Shown here piece after piece: positions 51,379 to 60,441 of a DNA stretch of 64,000 nucleotides; position 1 is the stretch's first letter, and each line of letters opens with the position of its first letter. The stretch covers positions 62,001 to 126,000 of the forward strand of contig NZ_QXJM01000039.1 of the NCBI RefSeq assembly GCF_003570905.1. Reading direction: 5' to 3'. The notes below the pieces were generated by a model, which was given only the letters and a program-made list of their open reading frames with translations, made no database searches and had not been told where the DNA came from. The translations under genes were made by a program, and so were the position numbers. Source of the stretch: Cohnella faecalis. Its GTDB lineage: Bacteria > Bacillota > Bacilli > Paenibacillales > Paenibacillaceae.

Positions 51379-51394
51379 ACGGATCATCTCCTTC

Positions 51395-51411
51395 AGTACG
51401 TATAGTGTACT
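51395..51411. promoter_or_regulatory. inverted repeat, candidate TetR operator
   Basis: AGTAC at 51395-51399 and GTACT at 51407-51411 flank GTATAGT. The repeat overlaps the leader or promoter of the LLM gene (TATATA lies beside it) and is in the region shared with the divergent TetR-type gene. Confidence 0.45.
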
Positions 51412-51595
51412 ATATATTTTAATGTTTCTCAAATTTAGTAAGGTAAGTGCCGTCGGAGGGGGAACTTACGCAGAATAAAGTTGCCGCCGGCAGATACATA
51501 CGCGCCATTTACAGAGTGACGCTCGGTATGCTATATTTTTTTACAGAAATGATTTATATTTCTTTCCATTAATCGAATCCAGAAAGGAGGCGATC

Positions 51596-52173
51596 GTACG
51601 CAAACAGCCCCCTACAGCGCGCTTAACCGTATTTTATCCGTCACCAAAGCTTTGGTCCTTCAGCATGGGTGCAAGAAGACGACTCTGAAGGAGATTATAT
51701 CGAGCAGCGGAGTTTCTAACGGCGGCGTGTATCATTACGTGAAGAGCAAGGACGAAATTTACGGTCTTATTCTGCAAAAGAGGCTTGAGCAAATCGACGA
51801 GCGGTTCTACCGGGAAGCCGAGATGAATCTGGAAGGCCCCGTCTCGATTATCGTTAATGAATTGTTCGGGGACACCGACGATTGCCGGGTGTTTCGAAGC
51901 GTCTACCTGTACTTGGTCAGCCAACCCGAGAACGAGAGAATACGCCCCATTATTCGCGATTTCTACGATTATTGGCTGAAGCTCGGAAGCGATTGGGTGA
52001 GACTTGGACAGAAGGACGGGGTCATTCACCCGGACCTCGATCCGCACCAAATATCGAGCTATATTCTTTCGTACTATGTCGGGCTTTTGGTCAATTCCGC
52101 TTATGTAACGGACGACGCAATCTTCCGGCAGGAGCCGATAATCGGCTTTGTGAAAAAGCTGCTGCAACCTTAA
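51596..52173 (+). CDS. TetR/AcrR family regulator, 5' end frameshifted or lacking a normal start
   Basis: The HTH is clear: NRILSVTKALVLQHGCKKTTLKEIISSSGVSNGGVYHYVKSKDEIYGLIL, with a C-terminal ligand domain including YDYWLKLGSDWVRLGQKDGVIHPDLDPHQISSYIL. The first normal start codon in frame, TTG at 51652, would delete most of helix 1. An AAAGGAGG site lies at 51584-51590. If the run CCCCC at 51608-51612 had one more C, the frame would read RKQPPYSALNRIL from just after that site, the usual TetR opening; the initiator would then be GTA at 51596, so the start remains unresolved. Divergent from the LLM gene, its likely target. Confidence 0.75.
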
Positions 52174-52189
52174 TCATGGAGGTCATCCC

Positions 52190-52648
52190 GTGTTGAAAAT
52201 TCGAATGCTCGCCATCCCTGTTATTTTCGCGCTAACGCTGCTGCAGGCTTGCAACTATTCCGGGTCGGACAATTCGTCTTCTCCGTCGCCCCTCTATTCC
52301 AATTCCGCAAGCGTCAGCACTCCCGAGGAAGTCATCGAAGCTTACGCCAAGGGCTGGGAGGATAGAGACCCCGCCGCCGTGTCCGCTTTATTCGCGGATG
52401 ACGGGCTGTACAAAGATCCGTCCAAACCGTTAGGCATTCGCGGCAAGGAACTGGAAGAGTACATTGTCTACGTCGGGGACACATACAAAGATCACGATTT
52501 CAAAAAAGGCGAAACCGTCAAGATCGACGCAACCCACTACCGGTTCGACTGGTGGTTCGAAAGCAAGGAAGGCATCATATCGTTAAAAGGATTCGACGAG
52601 GTCGAGATCGTCGAAGGGAAAATCAAGCTTCTGCAAGGCCAATTTTAA
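52190..52648 (+). CDS. NTF2-like/SnoaL-type lipoprotein
   Basis: The 152-residue product has a lipobox LLQAC (C21) and a Ser-rich linker. It continues with STPEEVIEAYAKGWEDRDPAAVSALFADDGLYKDPSKPLGIRGKELEEYI, the opening of a cone-shaped NTF2-like domain that binds small hydrophobic ligands. GTG is the start, after GGAGG with five to six bases spacing. It is 16 bases downstream of the TetR gene and ends at a strong terminator. Confidence 0.8.
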   Translation: MLKIRMLAIPVIFALTLLQACNYSGSDNSSSPSPLYSNSASVSTPEEVIEAYAKGWEDRDPAAVSALFADDGLYKDPSKPLGIRGKELEEYIVYVGDTYKDHDFKKGETVKIDATHYRFDWWFESKEGIISLKGFDEVEIVEGKIKLLQGQF

Positions 52649-52692
52649 AAGCCGTACGGTTGCGCGATAACGGGGCGGCTCCGGCCAACCGG

Positions 52693-52738
52693 CGCGACAA
52701 GGGGCTGTCTCGCGCTTGCGAGACAGCCCCTTGTCGCG
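52693..52738. terminator. 21-bp hairpin terminator between convergent genes
   Basis: CGCGACAAGGGGCTGTCTCGC and its exact complement (52718-52738) have a four-base loop. It overlaps neither coding region and serves the lipoprotein gene and the VOC gene from opposite sides. Confidence 0.85.
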
Positions 52739-52740
52739 GT

Positions 52741-53190
52741 TTATTCGGTTGCCGGATCTTGCCACACATTAAATTTATTGCCGTCCGGGTCTTTAAACTT
52801 GAATTGCAGCCCGCAATCTCCATGATCCGCAAGCGGCTCGACCTCGGCTCCGCTCTCGCGAAGCCTTTTGTGAAGTCCGGCGATGTTCTCCACCTCGAAC
52901 GTAAGCGAGAACATCTCATACCGTTCTCCATCCCATTGGCGGGTAAAGAAGTTTGCGGTCCTCTTCTCCGCTGCTTCAAGCAAGAACAGCCATTGTCCGT
53001 CCCCAAGGATGAGAATCGCTCCGTCAGGCTCGCGCTTTCTTACGGTTAACCCGAATACTTCCTCGTACCATTTGGTCGCCCGCTCCAGATTCGATACGGG
53101 TAAATAGTTGCTGAGAACTCTTTTTAGGTGCGGCTTCTTCTCTGCCTCCCGTGGTTGCGCATCAAGGCCGATCAATTCTTTTTCCGCCAT
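52741..53190 (-). CDS. VOC family protein
   Basis: A 149-residue VOC protein: RVLSNYLPVSNLERATKWYEEVFGLTV begins the first module and LQFKFKDPDGNKFNVWQDP ends the second. The sequence SNYLPVSNL resembles the HFYIPVTNK opening of the VOC domain fused to the sigma factor encoded just upstream. The gene is in the same orientation, 83 bases after that sigma gene, so it may be its target or partner. ATG 53190 has AGGTGG eight bases upstream. Confidence 0.86.
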   Translation of the reverse strand: MAEKELIGLDAQPREAEKKPHLKRVLSNYLPVSNLERATKWYEEVFGLTVRKREPDGAILILGDGQWLFLLEAAEKRTANFFTRQWDGERYEMFSLTFEVENIAGLHKRLRESGAEVEPLADHGDCGLQFKFKDPDGNKFNVWQDPATE

Positions 53191-53273
53191 AGTTCTTGCC
53201 ACCTCTCGGTAAAGTAGTTTCGCTATATAGACGATTTCCTTCCAACAAATCCGTCACGTGCAGCTGTATTTTT

Positions 53274-54206
53274 TTAATTTTTTTCTACGGCCTCATATGG
53301 ATTGCCGTCCGGGTCGTAAAAAACGAACATTTTGCCGAACCACTCGTCAACCTCGACCGGATCGACCGATACTCCATCTCCGTTTAATTGCAGCCATAGA
53401 TCTTCGACATCGGAAACGGAGAAAGTTAATCCGGGGCTCGTCTTCGTAAAGGGCGGGGCGCATTCGAGCAAGTATAAGAGCTGCCCCGACTCCAATTGCA
53501 GCTGGCCGCGAGCGGTCGTTCCCAATTGAAAATGCCGAACGAACCAGTCCGTCGTCTGTTTTTTATTCGTAACGGGAATGTAGAAGTGCCCCATTCTTTT
53601 CAATAGCTGTTCGCATACCGCTTGCCCGAAATCGCTGCCGAGCCGATGAGGCCGGAAGTACAATTCGAAATCGTCGGCAAGGACGCGTTTGAGTGATTCT
53701 CTAGAGCGGCGAATTCGGCTTTCAACCGCTGATAGCGACAAATTCAGGAAGCGGCCGATTTCCTTCATGGACCAATCGCTCAAATAATGCAGCACGACGG
53801 CGGATTTATTTTTATCCTCCAAAGTCTGCAAGGCATCCCAAAGAGATTCGTGCACAACATGCCGGTCCAGCCATGCATGGACAGGGTCCGATTTCGGGGA
53901 ATTCGTCTCGTCGAAAGGGACTGTTTTCTTGTTCTTCTTGGCATAGTCCAGGCTCGTGCGATAAGCAATGGCGTAGAGCCAGCTCCCAAGCCGGGCCTGG
54001 TTTTGCAGCGTGTGCAGTTGATGGTGGCATTTCAGGAAAACTTCTTGGGTAACGTCCTGCGCCTCGTGAAAATCGCCAATGACGCTGTAGGCAACGGAGA
54101 GCAAGGCGTTCGAGTAGCGATTCACGATTGAGCGGAATGCTTCAAGGTCGCCGTTCATAACGCTCAAGGCCAATTGTTGATCCGAGGGGCTTTCACTTTC
54201 TGGCAT
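53274..54206 (-). CDS. ECF sigma factor with C-terminal VOC domain
   Basis: A 310-residue protein. Residues 1-165 are a group IV sigma factor: region 2 AFRSIVNRYSNALLSVAYSVIGDFHEAQDVTQEVFLKCHHQL and region 4 LEDKNKSAVVLHYLSDWSMKEIGRFLNLSLSAVESRIRRSRESLKRVL. After a linker, residues about 195-310 form a VOC fold (MGHFYIPVTNKKQTTDWFVRHFQLG to FVFYDPDGNPYEAVEKN). ECF groups with C-terminal SnoaL domains are well known and dispense with an anti-sigma factor; a VOC module is a less familiar variant. No anti-sigma gene is adjacent. The ATG at 54206 has a GGTGA site. Confidence 0.88.
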   Translation of the reverse strand: MPESESPSDQQLALSVMNGDLEAFRSIVNRYSNALLSVAYSVIGDFHEAQDVTQEVFLKCHHQLHTLQNQARLGSWLYAIAYRTSLDYAKKNKKTVPFDETNSPKSDPVHAWLDRHVVHESLWDALQTLEDKNKSAVVLHYLSDWSMKEIGRFLNLSLSAVESRIRRSRESLKRVLADDFELYFRPHRLGSDFGQAVCEQLLKRMGHFYIPVTNKKQTTDWFVRHFQLGTTARGQLQLESGQLLYLLECAPPFTKTSPGLTFSVSDVEDLWLQLNGDGVSVDPVEVDEWFGKMFVFYDPDGNPYEAVEKN

Positions 54207-54454
54207 GCCGGTCACCGTCCTGTAGCGCAGGCGCATGATTGGAAAAATAAGGCTACCCTCATAGTAGCGATCCTCTTAATTCCGGTCAATTGTCCCGGCC
54301 GCCTTATTCAGGTGAGGTTGTCTCATTAGGCTTCTCTTAAGATTTACGTGCCCTCGCCGTAAATTCTGGTAAAATTTATAGCAGAGCAATAATTCCGGCA
54401 ATTGGTTTGCCACCGCGGCATACGAAAATTGTTCTGCAAAGGGGCTGCTTCACG

Positions 54455-55315
54455 ATGGGTTCGGATCAACTGTATTCAATCGGACAGGCTGCGAAAATAG
54501 GCAACATCTCCATTCAGACGCTCCGATTTTACGACAAGATCGGCTTGGTTGTCCCGAGCAAAATCGACAAATCCTCCGGGTACCGCTATTACTCGAATGC
54601 CGATCTTCTATATCTGAAGGTCGTTCAGGACATGAAAGCGATGAATTTGTCGCTCAAGGACATCGGCCATGCCTTGAAGAGCGACAATCTGGACGGACTG
54701 CTGGCGAAGCTCGAAGCCAAGCGCGAGGAAACGTCGGATGAGATCCGGCGGCTGGAGCGGATCGGGAAATCGATCGAGCAGAGAATGAGCCGGATTCAGT
54801 TTCTCCAGACGCTGGGCAACGGGTTGAAGGATCTTGATATTCTGGTGGAGCTGAAGCATTTTCCAGACCGTCCTGTGCTGTCCGATCGAAGACGCACCGT
54901 CTGCGGAATGGAGTCCTCGGCTGCGATTTTTACGGAGATCATCTTCAAAGCGGAAGCCAGCGGCTGGGGCAGCGCCCGCAGCATGCTGACGATCTTTCAC
55001 GACAATATAATGACTTTCGATCGCGGCGATACCGATCTTGAATTTTGTATTTTGGCTGAAGGTGCGGCTGAAGCGCTCCCTTTTTCTCGCACCATTCCCG
55101 GGGGCTCTTACATTACCGCCCTTTATTGCGGGCTTCCCAATGCCGAATCCTGCAAGCGAATCTACGGGAAGCTTCTCGATTGGATCGAGAGCAGCGAATA
55201 TGTGGAATCGGGGCCTAGCATCGAACAATATTTGGTCGACCCGACACGGCTGACGAATCCCGAGGATTTCATCGTCGAGCTGCAAGTTCCCGTGGAAAAG
55301 GGATTGACTCTATAG
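54455..55315 (+). CDS. MerR family transcriptional regulator with effector-binding domain
   Basis: A 286-residue regulator. The MerR helix-turn-helix with wing is LYSIGQAAKIGNISIQTLRFYDKIGLVVPSKIDKSSGYRYYSNADLLYLKVVQDMKAMNLSLKDI (about 5-70), followed by a dimerisation coiled coil (REETSDEIRRLERIGKSIEQRMSRI). The C-terminal half (about 130-285) resembles a GyrI-like small-molecule-binding domain. Candidate partner genes are the downstream epimerase and HAD hydrolase. ATG 54455 has AAGGGG ten bases upstream; the open frame extends 16 codons further. Confidence 0.9.
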   Translation: MGSDQLYSIGQAAKIGNISIQTLRFYDKIGLVVPSKIDKSSGYRYYSNADLLYLKVVQDMKAMNLSLKDIGHALKSDNLDGLLAKLEAKREETSDEIRRLERIGKSIEQRMSRIQFLQTLGNGLKDLDILVELKHFPDRPVLSDRRRTVCGMESSAAIFTEIIFKAEASGWGSARSMLTIFHDNIMTFDRGDTDLEFCILAEGAAEALPFSRTIPGGSYITALYCGLPNAESCKRIYGKLLDWIESSEYVESGPSIEQYLVDPTRLTNPEDFIVELQVPVEKGLTL

Positions 55316-55369
55316 TTGCTATAGCGTTTATTTTATTTTCATCCGAATCGTCGAGGGAGGAAAAATAAA

Positions 55370-56293
55370 ATGAACGTCGTGCTGGGAACGGGACCGCTCG
55401 GAGTGGCCGTCATGAGGGAGCTTGCCGAACGAGGAGAGTCTGTGACAATGGTCAGCTTCAGCGGCAAGGCAAAGCTGCCGCAAGGAGTGCGGATACGGAA
55501 AGCGGATCTCATGGACAGAGATCAGGCTGTCGGAGCCTTGAAGCAAGCGAAGGTGATTTATCAGTGCGCGCAGCCTTCTTACCACAAGTGGCCCGCCGAG
55601 TTTCCGACGCTGCAGGACAACGTCGTGGCCGGTGCGATAGCCGCCAAGGCTAAGCTGGTAGTCGCCGAGAACGTGTATATGTACGGTTTTGTGAAGGGGA
55701 GCATTCGCGAGGAATTGCCTTATGCACCGAATACCCGGAAGGGCAAGGTGCGCGCGGCGTTGTCTCGCCAGCTGCTGAAGCTGCATCAAGACGGGGCGTT
55801 GCAGGTCGCCATGGGAAGAGGGGCCGATTTTTTCGGTCCGCACGTGCATCAATCGTCCGCAGGCTCGCGGTTTTTCAAGCCGATAGCGGAAGGAAAAGCT
55901 TGCGTGGTCATGGGCGATCCCGACAAGAAGCACTCCTACACCTATATCGACGATTTCGGCAAAGCACTCGTCGTGCTGAGTGAGCATGAGGATGCGTTCG
56001 GACAAGCGTGGCATGTTCCGAACGCGGAGGCGGTTACGCCGAGGGAGCTTGCTAACATGGCCTATAAGGCTGCCGGGTTCTCTCCGGTCGTCAAATCGAT
56101 GGGAAAAGGCACGCTTCGAGCGGCGGGACTGTTCATACCGGGGGCGAGGGAAAGCGTGGAAATGATGTACCAGTTCGAGAACGATTTCATCGTGGACAGC
56201 CGCAAGTTCACCGAACGCTTCGGAATGCAGGCCACGCCTCTGGATATTGCCGCCGATCGAACGTTGGCATGGTTTAAAAATAATGTAAAATAG
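55370..56293 (+). CDS. NAD-dependent epimerase/dehydratase family protein
   Basis: A 307-residue extended-SDR-like protein. It starts MNVVLGTGPLGVAVMRELAERG, a GxGxxG dinucleotide loop, then IYQCAQPSYHKWPAEFPTLQDNVVAGAIAAKAKLVVAENVYMYG; the Ser-Tyr-Lys triad of classical members is not evident, with ENVYMYG at the tyrosine position. HSYTYIDDFGKALVVL is the usual family block. The substrate is unknown. It follows the MerR gene by 54 bases and is probably induced by that regulator. Confidence 0.87.
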   Translation: MNVVLGTGPLGVAVMRELAERGESVTMVSFSGKAKLPQGVRIRKADLMDRDQAVGALKQAKVIYQCAQPSYHKWPAEFPTLQDNVVAGAIAAKAKLVVAENVYMYGFVKGSIREELPYAPNTRKGKVRAALSRQLLKLHQDGALQVAMGRGADFFGPHVHQSSAGSRFFKPIAEGKACVVMGDPDKKHSYTYIDDFGKALVVLSEHEDAFGQAWHVPNAEAVTPRELANMAYKAAGFSPVVKSMGKGTLRAAGLFIPGARESVEMMYQFENDFIVDSRKFTERFGMQATPLDIAADRTLAWFKNNVK

Positions 56294-56328
56294 AAGAAAG
56301 CAGCTAACGATACCGAAGGAGAACGATA

Positions 56329-57042
56329 ATGTACAACACTTATATTTTCGATTTATACGGGACATTAATCGATATTCATACGGACGAGAATTCACCGGAG
56401 CTTTGGGAACGGCTCAGCTTGCACTTTCGTTACAGCGGAATATCTGCGGAGCCGAAGGAGCTTGCAAGAGAATTTCAGGAGGAGATCGGCCGGCAGATGG
56501 CCGCTCCTCGCGTAAAATGCGAATATCCGGATTTCGACATGCTGGAGACGTTCGAGACGATAGCCGACCGAAGAGGGGTCAAGCCGGCTCCTGGCTGGGC
56601 TGCAGAAACGGTGCGATGGTTCCGGCAATTGTCCATGCGAAGATTGCAGTTGTATGACGGCGTTGAAGAGACGCTCCAAAGCTTGAAGGCTCGGAATAAA
56701 AAGATCTATTTGCTCTCAAACGGGCAAAAAACGTTCGTCGAAGCCGAGCTTCGAGTGCTCGGCATCTACGATTATTTCGATGGCATAGCGATCTCTTCGG
56801 TAGCGGGGATAAGCAAGCCGGATCCGTTGTTCTACGATTATCTCGTCCAAGAGTACGGAGCCGACCTGTCTTCCGCGGTTATGATCGGCAACGACTCGCG
56901 CACCGATATCGAGGGCGCTCGTCGTGCCGGTATCGACGGATGCTATATACACTCCAATAGCTCTCCCGACGTGAAAGAGGTCGATTGCAAATATCAGATC
57001 TGGGATGGCGATTTCCATCGGGTTTTAAAGCTGTTATCCTAG
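56329..57042 (+). CDS. HAD family hydrolase
   Basis: A 237-residue Cof/YjjG-type HAD phosphatase. Motif I is YIFDLYGTLID (nucleophile D9, Y in place of the common D/x position), motif II is IYLLSNGQ, motif III is KPDPLFYDYL and motif IV is VMIGNDSRTDIEGARRAG. The cap is helical (FRYSGISAEPKELAREFQEEIG). It probably removes phosphate from a nucleotide or sugar phosphate. A GGAG site precedes the ATG, 35 bases after the epimerase gene, and a terminator follows. Confidence 0.92.
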   Translation: MYNTYIFDLYGTLIDIHTDENSPELWERLSLHFRYSGISAEPKELAREFQEEIGRQMAAPRVKCEYPDFDMLETFETIADRRGVKPAPGWAAETVRWFRQLSMRRLQLYDGVEETLQSLKARNKKIYLLSNGQKTFVEAELRVLGIYDYFDGIAISSVAGISKPDPLFYDYLVQEYGADLSSAVMIGNDSRTDIEGARRAGIDGCYIHSNSSPDVKEVDCKYQIWDGDFHRVLKLLS

Positions 57043-57072
57043 TCGGTACGTTCTTCTCGCATGTCCTGTGAA

Positions 57073-57110
57073 TAAAGCCCTGCCGCTGTTGTACGCGCAG
57101 GGCTTTACTC
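57073..57110 (+). terminator. terminator after the HAD gene
   Basis: TAAAGCCCTGC and GCAGGGCTTTA form an 11-bp stem with a 13-base loop; the trailing T content is modest. Confidence 0.7.
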
Positions 57111-57198
57111 GTGTTTGCGTTTAAGAGGGATTTGAAGAATTTTGTCGAATTTTTACTGAGAATCATAACGAATCCTCTAATTAGGACTCGGAGGGGTT

Positions 57199-59067
57199 GT
57201 GGCATACATGAGACGACATCTATTCCTCATGATTACGCTTGTTATTGTGCTGGCCGGATGCGCGAAGCCGCCGTCCGATACGGACGAGAAACCGAAATCG
57301 TTCTCGGGCCGGATGGATTTGACCGACAGCAAGATGAAGGCTGACGAGCTGGTCGACTTGAACGGGGAATGGGCGTTTTATTGGCGGCAGCTGCTGGAGC
57401 CGAAGGACCTTTCTTCCGGCACAGAACAACGAACGGGATATATCGATATGCCAAGCAATTGGTACAAGCATACGATGGACGGCGACAAGCTTCCCCGCAA
57501 CGGATTCGCGACATTCGCGCTGCAACTGCGAGTCTCCGATCCCGATCAGGTCAAGGGGCTTATTTTGCCCGTTATGTATTCCAATTACAAGCTATGGGTT
57601 GACGATCGGCTTGTGGCCGTAAGCGGCCAAGTAGGAACGGATCGCAAGAGCAGCATCCCGCAAAAATCGACGAGGGTCGTCTATTTCCACCCCCAGTCGG
57701 AACAGGTGCAGCTCTTGCTTCAAATATCGAATTATCACAATTATGCGGGCGGTATGTGGGAGCCGATCGTTTACGGCTCCGCCTCCGTCATTCAGAACAA
57801 ACACGATTGGACATCGGCGGAACAGTATTTGCTGCTCGGCATTATTTTTCTGTCCGGCATCTATCATATCGGTCTGGGTTCATTTCACAAGAAGGATTCG
57901 TCCCTATTCCTGTTCGGAGTGTTCTGCTTAGTCGCGGCTATTCGCAATACGACGACGGGAGTCGTGCCGCTCACGAAGCTGCTTCCGAACTTCCCATGGG
58001 AAATCGGCATGAAGCTCGAATATATTACGCTATACCTCATGGTTCTGTTGCTGGCGCTGTTTATTCAGAGGCTCTTTCCCGAAGAGTCGTTGCGCAGATT
58101 CACTCGGCTGACTTTTGTAACCGTAATCATTTACTCGGTTCTCACAATGGCGTTGAACGCGGACCAATACTATCGTATTCTGATTTACTTTCAGCTGTTT
58201 ATGGCGGCGGCGCTCCTCTATGCGATGACCGTCTTTGTCCGGGCCACGCTTCGCCAGAGAGAAGGGGCCTTCTACGCCATGATCGGATTTTCCGTGTTCA
58301 TGCTGACGGCTGCGTTTGACTTGTTCCGCTTCCTGTTCACTACAACCGCGCAAATCGTGTACTCGCTAGGGGTCGTCACGTTTATCGTCTGCTTCTCTTT
58401 CGTGTTGTCGAAGAAGCTGGCCGTATCCTTTAAGATGACGCAGCAGCTCGCGGACAAGCTCGTCGAATTAAACGAGGGTCTGGACAAAAAAGTGCGCGAG
58501 CGTACTTTCGTCATCGAGGAATCCAACAAAAAGCTGGAGAAGCTCAACCGACAGCTTCGTGAATGGTCGATGGTAGACGGCCTTACGGGCGTCTCCAATC
58601 GGCGTCATTTCGACGATTTTCTGAGCAGCGGGCTTGCGATCAGCAGGGAGGAAGAAACCCCGCTTACGCTGCTGCTTCTCGATATCGATAATTTCAAGCG
58701 TTACAACGATCAATACGGCCATATCCAAGGAGACTTCATCTTGCAGGAGGTCGCGCAAGCTGTCAAGTCGTGCTTGGTTCCGGAAGACGGCGGTTTGGCG
58801 GCGCGCTACGGCGGCGAGGAATTCGCCGTCGTGCTGCCGCGCTGCGGTAAGGATGGAGCGGAACGAACGGCGAACAACATCTGCGAAGCGGTTCGGCAGC
58901 TGCAAATACCGCACGTCCAGTCGGAGGCGGGCATCGTTACCGTCAGCATCGGCGCAGCGACCGTCGACTCGGACGCGGACAAGGATTACAAGAAGCTGAT
59001 CGAGCTGGCGGATCGGAATTTGTACAAGGCCAAATCAAGAGGGAAGAACCGTGTCTGCTTCGACTGA
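57199..59067 (+). CDS. 7TM-DISM diguanylate cyclase
   Basis: The 622-residue membrane protein makes the second messenger c-di-GMP. It has a signal with lipobox VLAGC (C21), then an extracellular DISM domain (LVDLNGEWAFYWRQLLEP, GLILPVMYSNYKLWVDDRLVAV), about seven membrane helices (roughly 210-420), a coiled coil (LVELNEGLDKKVRERTFVIEESNKKLEKLNRQLREW) and a GGDEF domain with MVDGLTGVSNRRHFDDFL and active site RYGGEEFAVVLP. No RxxD inhibitory site is seen upstream of GGEEF. The sensory half is the same type as in the hybrid kinase at 2430. The start is GTG 57199 or ATG 57208. Its end overlaps the convergent MFS gene by 33 bases. Confidence 0.92.
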   Translation: MAYMRRHLFLMITLVIVLAGCAKPPSDTDEKPKSFSGRMDLTDSKMKADELVDLNGEWAFYWRQLLEPKDLSSGTEQRTGYIDMPSNWYKHTMDGDKLPRNGFATFALQLRVSDPDQVKGLILPVMYSNYKLWVDDRLVAVSGQVGTDRKSSIPQKSTRVVYFHPQSEQVQLLLQISNYHNYAGGMWEPIVYGSASVIQNKHDWTSAEQYLLLGIIFLSGIYHIGLGSFHKKDSSLFLFGVFCLVAAIRNTTTGVVPLTKLLPNFPWEIGMKLEYITLYLMVLLLALFIQRLFPEESLRRFTRLTFVTVIIYSVLTMALNADQYYRILIYFQLFMAAALLYAMTVFVRATLRQREGAFYAMIGFSVFMLTAAFDLFRFLFTTTAQIVYSLGVVTFIVCFSFVLSKKLAVSFKMTQQLADKLVELNEGLDKKVRERTFVIEESNKKLEKLNRQLREWSMVDGLTGVSNRRHFDDFLSSGLAISREEETPLTLLLLDIDNFKRYNDQYGHIQGDFILQEVAQAVKSCLVPEDGGLAARYGGEEFAVVLPRCGKDGAERTANNICEAVRQLQIPHVQSEAGIVTVSIGAATVDSDADKDYKKLIELADRNLYKAKSRGKNRVCFD

Positions 59068-60285
59068 TTGTTGCGAAGCCCTATTAGCGGTCCCGCGCCT
59101 GATATTTACTTCTTTAGCTTCCAAGACACGGCTCCAACCGGTCAAGGCAACGGCTCCTGCTACCATCAAAGAGCCGATCCATGGAGTATGAATAAGGCCG
59201 ATCGTATCCGCGATCACGCCTCCGAGGTACGCCCCGATCGCGATGCCTAAATTAAAGGCGGCAATATTCATAGCGGACGCTACATCCACCGCTTTCGGCG
59301 CATATCGCTCGGCCAACGTAACCACGTACACCTGCAAGCCGGGTACGTTCATAAAAGCCAGCAATCCCATCAAGACGATCGTCAGCAGACCGGCAATCTT
59401 GAACGGCGCTGCGAACGTCAGAAGGAGAAGCACGACCGCCTGCGAAGCAAACATGTAGAACAAGGCTGTCAGCGGCTTGCGGTTGGCTGCTTTTCCTCCT
59501 AGCACATTGCCGATGGCAATAGCGATTCCGTATGCAAGAAGAATAACGACGATCGCCTTCTCTTTAAATCCGGTTACGTCGTGAAGTAAAGGGGATAAAT
59601 AAGTAAAGACGACGAAAGTACCCCCGTACCCTAACGCGGTGATGGCGAATGCAAGCAGCAGCCGTCCGTTCGTTATGACTTTAAGCTGCTCACGAATCGG
59701 AGTAACCGTTCCTTTGAGCAAAGAGGAAGGCACCAGTATCCCGTTGGCTATGATCGCCAAAATTCCGATGGCGACGATGGCGACAAAGGCCATCCGCCAA
59801 CCCAATTGCTGGCCAAGCCAGGTGCCTGCGGGCACCCCGGTAACGGTAGCTACGGTGAGCCCGGAGAACATGATGGCAATGGCGCTGGCTCTGCGGTTCT
59901 CGGGAACCAGATCGGCCGCAAGGGTAGAACCGATGGACATGAATATCCCATGAGCGAACGCGGACAAGATTCGCGCTGCAAGCAGCAAGGCAATTCCGTT
60001 CGCGGCGGCTGCAAGACTGTTGCCGGCAATGAAGACGATCATGATCCAGAGCAATAAGGTTTTGCGCGACACTCTGGACGTTAGGGAAGTCAGAATCGGA
60101 GCTCCCACCGTCACCCCCAAAGCGTATAGGGAAACGGTCAGTCCCGCGGTCGTGATAGATATATGCAAGTCATCGGCGATTAGCGGCAGCAGCCCCACGC
60201 TGATGAACTCCGTCGTGCCAATGGCAAAGGCGCTTATCGCTAATGCAAGGAGCGCCCAGGTGCTTCTTTTTTTATCTGCTGACAT
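59035..60285 (-). CDS. MFS transporter (AraJ/sugar-efflux-like, DHA1 family)
   Basis: A 416-residue transporter with twelve membrane helices. LALAISAFAIGTTEFISVGLLPLIADDLHISITTAGLTVSLYALGV matches the AraJ/YdhP/SotB group, with APILTSLTSRVSRKTLLL as the loop 2-3 signature and RILSAFAHGIFMSIGSTLAADLVP and GVPAGTWLGQQLGWRMAF as further group motifs. It exports drugs or sugars. ATG 60285 has GGAGGAG eight bases upstream; the frame extends 13 codons further. It is divergent from the HxlR regulator, which probably controls it. Confidence 0.92.
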   Translation of the reverse strand: MSADKKRSTWALLALAISAFAIGTTEFISVGLLPLIADDLHISITTAGLTVSLYALGVTVGAPILTSLTSRVSRKTLLLWIMIVFIAGNSLAAAANGIALLLAARILSAFAHGIFMSIGSTLAADLVPENRRASAIAIMFSGLTVATVTGVPAGTWLGQQLGWRMAFVAIVAIGILAIIANGILVPSSLLKGTVTPIREQLKVITNGRLLLAFAITALGYGGTFVVFTYLSPLLHDVTGFKEKAIVVILLAYGIAIAIGNVLGGKAANRKPLTALFYMFASQAVVLLLLTFAAPFKIAGLLTIVLMGLLAFMNVPGLQVYVVTLAERYAPKAVDVASAMNIAAFNLGIAIGAYLGGVIADTIGLIHTPWIGSLMVAGAVALTGWSRVLEAKEVNIRRGTANRASQQSVEADTVLPS

Positions 60286-60371
60286 CGGCTTCACTCCTCC
60301 AGTATGGTTATCTCCGGCCGGCAAATGTTATTATGGGTTTTTCGAGCGGGAATGAATAGTACGCACTTTCG

Positions 60372-60401
60372 AGTAATATAGGGGCAAAAAAGTAATATAG
60401 G
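60372..60401. promoter_or_regulatory. direct repeats in MFS/HxlR intergenic region, candidate operator
   Basis: AGTAATATAGG occurs at 60372-60382 and again at 60391-60401, about two helical turns apart, between the divergent MFS and HxlR genes. HxlR-type regulators are known to act at such shared promoters. Confidence 0.4.
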
Positions 60402-60441
60402 CACTTATATGTTCCTACAGAGCGGCTTGGAGGGATAGTCG

